The notes under the pieces were generated by a model. That model was given only the letters and a program-made list of their open reading frames with translations. It was not told where the DNA came from and searched no databases. A stretch of DNA of 64,000 nucleotides from Trichoderma breve. Its lineage: Eukaryota; Ascomycota; Sordariomycetes; Hypocreales; Hypocreaceae. The stretch is taken from contig NW_026611594.1 of assembly GCF_028502605.1 (NCBI RefSeq), forward strand, positions 79,501 through 143,500, read 5' to 3'. A program made the translations under genes and the position numbers. Shown here piece by piece: positions 57,235-64,000 of this stretch; the stretch's first letter is position 1, and each line of letters starts with the position of its first letter.

Positions 57235-58269
57235 CTATTTCCCCCCCGTAAAGTCACCACGCAGCTCCATTAGGAGCAACCCTTTCTGAACAATGTCTTC
57301 CTCCCTTTTTACAATCTCGGGAACATCCCATGCTGCGTCCAGATATCTTCCATTCATAAAATCAGCCTCTGCAGACGCCAGCCACACAGCAGCTCCTCCC
57401 GCCAATGCCGGCGTATCTTTCGAGAATCGCACCCACTCTGGCGCGGTCATGGCTGTACGGACTGATCCCGGGTGAAGACTTGCAGCAAAGATATTTGGGT
57501 TTCCTGCTGTGATATACCGTTGCATTTGAATCTGAATTAGCTTGCTAAGAGCATAGCTGTCTGTGTCTGGCGCCATGAATGGACCGAATGAACTTGCTAT
57601 GTTGATAATGCGACCTTTATCGGTCATGCCTAATGCTTTTGCAAAATACTGGCTCATGATGATGGTGCCCTTTACATTGACTTCCTGAAGACATAGTATT
57701 AGCTTTTTGTAATTTAGCGAATAGAGGTATAATACCGACAAAGTCTCGCCAAATATCTGCCACAGGAGCTGTCAGAAACGGCCCGCCCGACCCGATTCCA
57801 GCACAGTTGATGAGTACATCCGCTTTACCATATTCAGAACTGATCTGGAGAAAGAGTTCTCGAACAGCATCTTCATCTGTAATACTCAAAGCCTTTGTAA
57901 CAACTTTGACATCTGAGTTGGTCGCAAGAACCAGCTCTCTAGTCTTATCTAGGCCGTCTTGACTTCGAGCGATAAGGTAGAGGGCCTTTGCACCAGCCTT
58001 TGCAAATGACAGCGCCATGGCCTATTCATTGGGTTGGCGGCAAGCATCAGTCCAAATGTTCCACTCTTTGAAGAGAGAGGATGCAAAGAGATAGCTACCT
58101 CCTTTCCGATCCCACTACTAGCTCCAGTGATTACAATCACTTTTCCTGCTTGTGATAATCGTGGGTTTTCTGGGTTAATAGCATCGTACACGTCCCGATG
58201 ATAAGTGGTGGTAAATAAGTTAAGAGTCGTAAAATAATCGTCATCGAGCTCTGACATCTGTTGGGTCAT
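57235..58269 (-). CDS. Classical short-chain dehydrogenase/reductase
   Basis: NAD(P)-dependent oxidoreductase, 300 residues. Exons 58269-58099, 58021-57740 and 57684-57235 join in phase 0 across introns of 77 and 55 bases (GTAGCT...ATAG and GTCGGT...CAG). Cofactor loop TGASSGIGKE at about 48-57, NCAG in LINCAGIG, Ser of IINIASSFG, and YALSK giving the YxxxK catalytic pair. It starts with about 40 extra residues before the Rossmann fold. An alternative in-frame ATG lies at 58257. Substrate unknown; many fungal relatives act on alcohols or secondary metabolites. Confidence 0.9.
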
Positions 58270-59278
58270 GTTGGGGAGCTCAGCCTGTGGCAGTAGCTAC
58301 CTGGGAATAGAGCGATTCTATCGTCCAGAAATATTGAGCTTCTGCGGTTTTGATTGTGTTTGTGTTCAATATTTCATTGAGAGTTTTGGCTCTGGCCGGC
58401 ATTCGTTCCTGCAGGTCTTATGAAAGAAAGAGAAGACGGCTTCGACAGGGCGTCTAATACGCCGTGGACTCCTCATGTCTGCGGCCTATAAGTCCGGGAG
58501 TTTCTCCGTGTGTATATCCGTCGTGGTAATTGGCGGGCTACTAGTGTAGACGGCCGGATTGATTGGCGCTTGGTTTCTAGGATTGTCAGTTAGGGAAGTC
58601 TACATATTTCGAAAAAATAACAGTCTTCACTTTAGGTATAAATGGCTACGGTCAAGCGGATGGAGCGTGCTCTGAAGGTGAAGATCCCGGTGCTCCTCTG
58701 CTGAATATGCGAAATTATCACCCGCGATTTTGTGGCTGGGATGATTGAGCACCTGTTCCATGCGTCTGACAGGGGTTGTAGGTGTACTCATAGCGGCTCG
58801 TCTGATAGATGGATAAGCGGTTAGACACAATCTTGCGATGAATATAGTCATTATAAGTGGAATTAGATCCGGTAGTTATTGAAACTCATCATATCGAGCC
58901 AGGAGCCGAGGTTGAGAGGCAGGCTTGAAAGGGTAACCACCGAGAGAAGTGGGGGTCGGTGAGGGTCGGTCATCACAATGGAAAGACTTTGCTCGAGAAT
59001 ATTAACATATCAAGTTAGTTAGTTGGCGTTAGCTGGCGCAAAACATGCCGGTGATTGTGAATTGCAGAAGCCAATCCCCAGCTGTTTTTTAATAAGCGGT
59101 CTCCAAAAGAACAAAGCGATGTGGAGGCGAGTAAGATCTCTTCGACTCGGCATTGCCCAGATGTGGGTAAGCGTGGGTAGTTAATAGACAATCGAGATTC
59201 TCGTTGTCTTCACCGTGGTGAAGACTCAACACATTCTTGCCTCAAACGCTTCACCTGTACTACAATATTCTTTCGACA
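58270..59278. other. Divergent promoter region
   Basis: About 1 kb between divergent genes. A tandem GGGTCGGT pair occurs near 58952-58969. No gene recognised. Confidence 0.55.
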
Positions 59279-61212
59279 ATGGCACGAAAGCGCCATCGTG
59301 AATACTTGGCAGATATTCCCCAATGCGGGATCTGTTCAACTACCATTTACCAGCATGAAAAGATCATAGCACGTATGAGATTGTCTAACATGGCTATTCT
59401 TTTAACTCCATCCTTCCTTTGAGGCTTCGCTCGTCTTGTCGCTGATGATATTTATATTTATATGTGTGTAGTCTGCGGTAATTACAATTCGACCGCGCAT
59501 ATCGATCTCACGGAACCATTTGTCAGGTACCCATTAAAAGACTTCCACGTACATATGATGGAAAGATACGAATACAGCGTTGCCGACAAGAACTCTCCAA
59601 ACCACGCCACATCGCCTGAGTTTTGTGCGATGCACCTGGGTTGCTACCAGATATTCCAACAGGTATGCTCTGTTGCAGGCGAAGAGGCCTTGAATAGGCT
59701 CTGGATTCTAACCGCGTGGAAACATCCTTGGCGGGGAATGGAGCGCCTTTATCTATCGAATAATATAGTCGATGAGGAGGCTCTTGAGAAGACAGCTCGA
59801 ATCGGTGGGATATCGCGACTCTACTCGTTACCCAGAGAAATCGTTCATATCATCAAACAATACTCTGAGGAGTCTGTATTCTGGAGGTGTATGATGGCGA
59901 TTCAAATTGCAACCTGGGTTTCTCGAACCAGCCCGCAGCCGGTCCGAGCTATGCCATTGAGAAGTGTCCTTTCGTGGGAGCGCAACGGAGAGTTGCGTCG
60001 CGTTGAGCCTTTATCACCGCCACTACCAGTTATAAAATTGACTATAGATTGTGAGGGCATTAGAAAGATGGAACGGCTTCCGACTCGGCCACAGTATTCG
60101 GGGCGGTGGTCAAGGCCTGCCAACCACCTTGCCTATATTGTTGAAGATGAGGCATCCCTCGAAGGAGTAAAAGTACAGTTAAAGGTATGTGTGCCCATCA
60201 GAATCTCATCAACATTCCATCTAAATCTCACCATTTATTTCCCCAGGACGGCCGTTTGCGACTCAAGCTACCTCGACAATTGCGCAACGTCCGCCTCCAC
60301 GTATGGAACAGCCCAACACCTCCTAATTTATCGCTCTGTATGGGTCATCCGAAAAAGATAATGCCAATACAGCGCTTTAATGTTGTTGAGTTGAGTGAAA
60401 TACGAGGGATCACATTCTATCTCGATACTACCGTTGTGTTGGCTATGCATATCCACCTCACGGAGCAAGAATCCACCCTTTGGACAGATAAAGCTGTCTT
60501 GGAAGAGAAACGTCCTGATGTTGTCTTTTCGGAGCCTCTTCGGGTGTATCTGCCTTTACCAAAGGGTGACCGGATAACCTACCTCGGCGCCAATGGATCA
60601 GATGATCGTTTAAATGTCATCTTTGTGAGAATGGAAAAGGCCGGTGATATCACTATTGGACAGCGTCAACCAAACTGCAGTGAAGACAAGGTTTTAGCAT
60701 TGCAGAACCCCGTCTCGTTGGTTTACTGCGAGCCTAACAAAAGAGAGATGTTACCCTTCTTTGGTGCATATCAAGCATCCCCAGCAACTTTCGACGTCGC
60801 CAGCCGCCCGATATTCGCTGACCCTGGTGCAAACCAGATGGGCCAATTCACTTATTACTCTTGGGCCAGTTTGGATGGAGTTTCCTCTGTTGTGATATTT
60901 TACGAGGGTGATTTAGACTTTTGCCGAGGCCTCATGTTCTACTATGAGAATGGTGCCCGTCGTACAGTCGGAGACTGTCGTGTACAGATGGATCGGGAAG
61001 CGACCGTGGACAAACCAACTCAAATCTGTTACAGAACCAAGATTCCGGAGATTGGAAATTACGAAAATGGAATAGGAACGGTGTGCAAATTACGGGTGGA
61101 GTTTGAGCATCACAATGGACATGATGATGAACGCTGGCACTGTCTTCCTTTCAGGGGAATCATACGATTTTGGATTGCAGGAGGATTCTCGTGGCTGTCT
61201 GTCGAGCAATAA
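59279..61212 (+). CDS. Fungal protein of unknown function with N-terminal Cys motifs
   Basis: Three exons, 59279-59372, 59472-60184 and 60247-61212, join to 590 residues (introns 99 and 62 bases). Near the N terminus, CGIC followed by LCGNYN and later CAMHLGC could form a small zinc site; no complete known finger is visible. A central stretch (SRLYSLPREIVHIIKQYSEESVFWRCMMA) looks like an F-box-type helix set, which is a guess. The second half is beta-rich, without membrane spans. ATG 59279 is preferred over the upstream in-frame 59237, whose extra residues look like leader. Large fungal families of this kind are uncharacterised. Confidence 0.72.
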
Positions 61213-61509
61213 AAGGCAACAGATAGAACTGATAATCTTTAAAACATGTATCTAGGATCCCGAGGGATGTTTTGGAGTCTTCCTATTTTCACCTTAGAAT
61301 ATTCCTATTCTCGCCGTAGTACTCCACAACACAAGCTAGATTTACCCCTTAATAGCAATTGTCACACCTGCACACCAAAATACAATACAGCGCACCAGGA
61401 GAGAAAATCATCATACAAAATTTCACATTACAACACTATAGACTATCGATATGCGCCAATTCCTTCAAAAACCGCATTTCCGGCCTTTCCAATTCAATGT
61501 GAACACTTC
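61213..61509. other. Short intergenic stretch
   Basis: About 300 bases after the preceding gene; nothing recognised. An open frame running from here along the plus strand (61246-61824) is Ser/Arg-rich and overlaps a short tandem repeat, so it is probably chance. Confidence 0.5.
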
Positions 61510-62735
61510 TCACGGGCCGGCTATTTCCTCCGGCTCGTCTTCCTCGATCTGTGTGGCCGGGATGACTTCAATAACTTCCTCGGCATCAGATTCGGTCTCG
61601 GAGTCGGTGTCGAAGGCGGTGGCAGCCATCGCGGCCAGCGCCGTGAGATGACTCTGACGATAGCCGCAGAACGAAGGCATCGCGATATCGAACTTCGCGA
61701 TCTTGAACTTCGTGATCTTGGTTTGGTGTGTTGTCAAGTGCGTGGTGTGCCAGGGCGCCACACTGTAATTAGGTGTGGATTGAGGAGACCGGTGATAAAA
61801 AGCGCTGAAGTTAGGATCTGGTAACCTAGTGCTTGACGACAATGGAATCGATGTCAATTCCTCTATTGATGTAAATCTCTCTGTGGCGATTCTCAGGTAA
61901 GTTTTGTCAGCGATGGTGTCCACGACGTCTCGTCATTTCTTCCGTTCACCATTTTCATGTCTAACACACAGAGGGCTTCTCGGGCCCAGTCGTGGACGTG
62001 AACGTGCACTCAGTGGTTGGCAGAGAGCGTAAAATCGATGTGACTAGTGGCCTGAATCCTCTTCAGCAGGCTGCAACGGCGCTGCGCTTCAAACAGCGCC
62101 TTGTATGTCTTGTCAGTGGCCCAGCTGATCACGCATATCTCTAAGTTTTTCCATGCTAATATCGTAATCGGCTTCAGGGCCGGTGTTCTTCTCCCGCTCG
62201 GCCTCGATGATAGCAGTCTCCTCATCCCTAGCAAGAGCCGACAATTGGGCATTCTTCTTTTCTCAAAGTGATCCCGGAAGTGCCGTCCCCTGGTCAAGAT
62301 ATTCGTCATATAAGATATCCGCGCGGTTGCGAAGGTGGGTGATTATGTCGTCCATTGTGTTGGCAGGATCTCGCACATGGTCTGCGGTCCTCGGTTTCGA
62401 AGTTTAGAAGGGTTGGTGTGCTGTGCAAACAGCTCGAGGTTGTTCAACAAGCGCTTGTGGATGGCTTCATAGAGAGCGATGGGGTCATTGGCGGCGTCCG
62501 GGTCCATCCCGAGGGCGAGGGCGACGTCGGAGGCATGTGCTGTTATGTCGTAGTCCTTCGAGGACGCCTTTGAGATGTTCAGGCGGGGGTTAATCTCCAG
62601 CTGGAGGCAAAGTATGTTCCATTCCTCATAGAATTCCCCTGTAATGTAGGCGTGCAAAACTCCTGGATGGGGTTTGACGTTATGATTGGAGTAAGTGATT
62701 AGCGTAAGAGTTGGGTAAATAATCTCATGTGGCAA
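61510..62735 (-). pseudogene. Degenerate coding remnant, two or three frames
   Basis: The minus strand carries separate open pieces: 62735-62343 (frame ending LPTQWTT), then in another frame from 62354 a start MDDIITHLRNRADILYDEYL... broken by a stop near 62268, after which the same frame reads EKKNAQLSALARDEETAIIEAE...SMEKLRDMRDQL before further stops, and finally 61923-61510. The middle piece looks like a charged helical fungal hypothetical. Several stops and frame changes without clean GT-AG borders suggest a decayed gene; an undetected intron set remains possible. Confidence 0.4.
61681..61725. repeat. Three 15-base tandem units
   Basis: Units starting CGCGATATCGAACTT, CGCGATCTTGAACTT and CGTGATCTTGGTTTG lie end to end at 61681, 61696 and 61711. 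The 15-base period equals five codons, consistent with slippage. Confidence 0.7.
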
Positions 62736-62826
62736 CCTTTGTCGTCCGTGGAGTCGGCATCATCTCTTTTCGCTCGTCGAAAGACCTTCTAGAACAGTCC
62801 TAACATCGATATGGTACTGCAGTCTT

Positions 62827-63619
62827 TTACGATATGAGCTCTTGACGATGCTTAGGCACAATATGAAACCACATCTTGTCAAAATCCACCAGAAGCATCC
62901 AAGTGTAGTAAGGTATATCGGGGGAAACCAGATTCATCGTCAAATTCGTGAGTTGGCTCTCATGAACAGGACCTCTTCCATGAATAGCTAAACCCATTGG
63001 ATAACTGTGTGCGATGTGCAGGAGTAGTAAGAAGATTCCACGATCTCGGCCATTGTTAAGGTGTTCATGTTCCGAAACAGAGAAGCTGGCTAAACCAAGA
63101 ATATATCTCGTAATACAGGGCAACAGCTCTTTGCCCTTCTTGCTCGTTGATGAATCACATCGGACTGCTATGTCGAAGAATCTCTTGCAACTGTATCCGA
63201 AGTGTAATAGTTGTAAAATGGTAAATATCAGAGTTCTGTGAAGATGTTGTTTGATGTTGTCGCGTTCCTTTGTATTTCGGCATAGTGGGTGCGCTACCAG
63301 TAAACAGGCTACTGGTAGTGAGTACTGACAGGTAGTTCGGAGGCAGCTTCCATTCCGCAGCATACAAATCTCTGCTGTCCGCGTCCAAGAAGGCGACATA
63401 TGAGCTAAATGTTGCCGCTCAATCAATGTTTTTTGGTTGTGTAAGGCATGTCTGTTCCAATGGCAACTTGTACAGGTTACAGTTTTCTTTTACTTGGAAT
63501 CCATTCATCAGTTCCAAGCCACTCGCTGCATTAACCGTTAGCACGATTCAAATTCATGAAGTTGCTTGACTTACATGGAGAATCGAAGGCTTTCGGGTGT
63601 GAGCATTATCGGTCGTCAT
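62827..63619 (-). CDS. Hypothetical protein gene, exon structure unresolved
   Basis: The 3' part (about 63220-62827) reads as coherent protein (FDIAVRCDSSTSKKGKELL... ending in VPKHRQELIS). An upstream stretch (63403-63330, ...LDADSRDLYAAEWKLPPNYL) would join to it across an intron with GTCAGT donor near 63330 and CAG acceptor near 63243. A possible first exon MTTDNAHTRKPSILH (63619-63575) is followed by GTAAGT, but I could not join it in frame. It may be a real gene with an exon I cannot place, or a decayed one. Not recognised. Confidence 0.4.
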
Positions 63620-64000
63620 TGTCAACTCGAACATTTGTTGTCAAACTTCCAGTATTTCGATTCGGGTTGACCTTCATCAGGGGTTCCTTACACTTCCCTC
63701 CGATGCAATCTTGTATCATTCATGTGTAAGCCGTGATTTTGCTGGGAGGAGGATGGAATGATCCCCTTCATCCGTCAAAATCAACGTGGTGTTGATATTG
63801 CAAAGCTGCGAAGCCGCTTTGCGAGGCTGAGAATTGCGTCAAAAGCTGCTTCCAGATTTGCTTGATTAATATGTCAAAAGACCAGCAAGCCACCGCAATC
63901 ACTAATCACAGATTGAAATACCGACCGGCAATTGATCTTCTTCTCTTTTTTGTTAGAAAGCTCAGGGAGGTCGGGAAGATGAGGTGGAGGATTAGGTCCA
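63620..64000. other. Window edge, no gene seen
   Basis: About 380 bases upstream of the preceding gene; no open frame or RNA signal recognised. Confidence 0.5.

Overview
This window reads as nuclear DNA of a filamentous ascomycete fungus. Genes lie on both strands, are mostly split by short GT-AG introns of about 50-100 bases, and are separated by gene-poor gaps of up to 4 kb. The families (a PDR-type ABC transporter, zinc-cluster regulators, a TOK-type potassium channel, a secreted GH95 fucosidase, fungal-only hypotheticals) fit a soil or plant-associated Sordariomycete. Hypocreales such as Trichoderma is my best guess, but it is an inference from gene content. I worked out exon structures by joining frames at splice sites; in most genes the joined lengths come out as whole codons.

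Layout. 1-9.3 kb: the 5'-truncated end of a secreted alpha-L-fucosidase, a full-size ABCB multidrug exporter in nine exons, and a LigB/DODA-type extradiol dioxygenase. 9.9-18.7 kb: a membrane-anchored two-part amidohydrolase, a small ABM-like protein, a fused aconitase-X protein (predicted cis-3-hydroxy-L-proline dehydratase) and a GNAT acetyltransferase. 19-27.5 kb: a PDR-type ABCG exporter diverging from a Zn2Cys6 regulator. 27.5-35.2 kb: mostly empty, with one small membrane protein and several palindromes and repeats. 35.3-39.3 kb: a fungal-only protein with a degenerate nucleotidyltransferase-like start, and a two-pore potassium channel. 40.2-46 kb: a likely catabolic group of a Zn2Cys6 regulator, a divergent amidohydrolase-3 enzyme and an AAAP amino-acid transporter whose promoter carries several CreA-type sites. 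47.4-53.4 kb: two tandem paralogues with a D-x15-ExK motif (PD-(D/E)XK nuclease-like), one with a single-base frameshift, then a regulator-like protein that has no zinc cluster. 54-58.3 kb: an extended SDR reductase, a DUF3237 protein and a classical SDR. 59.3-64 kb: a cysteine-containing fungal protein of unknown role, a degenerate coding remnant and an unresolved gene.

How the parts may work together. The two ABC exporters and the regulator next to one of them suggest xenobiotic defence. The aconitase-X enzyme, the amidohydrolases and the amino-acid transporter point to use of unusual amino acids and amides; shared CCGGGG (SYGGRG) promoter motifs suggest carbon catabolite control. I found no polyketide or peptide synthetase, no rRNA, no confident tRNA, no CRISPR array and no intact transposon.
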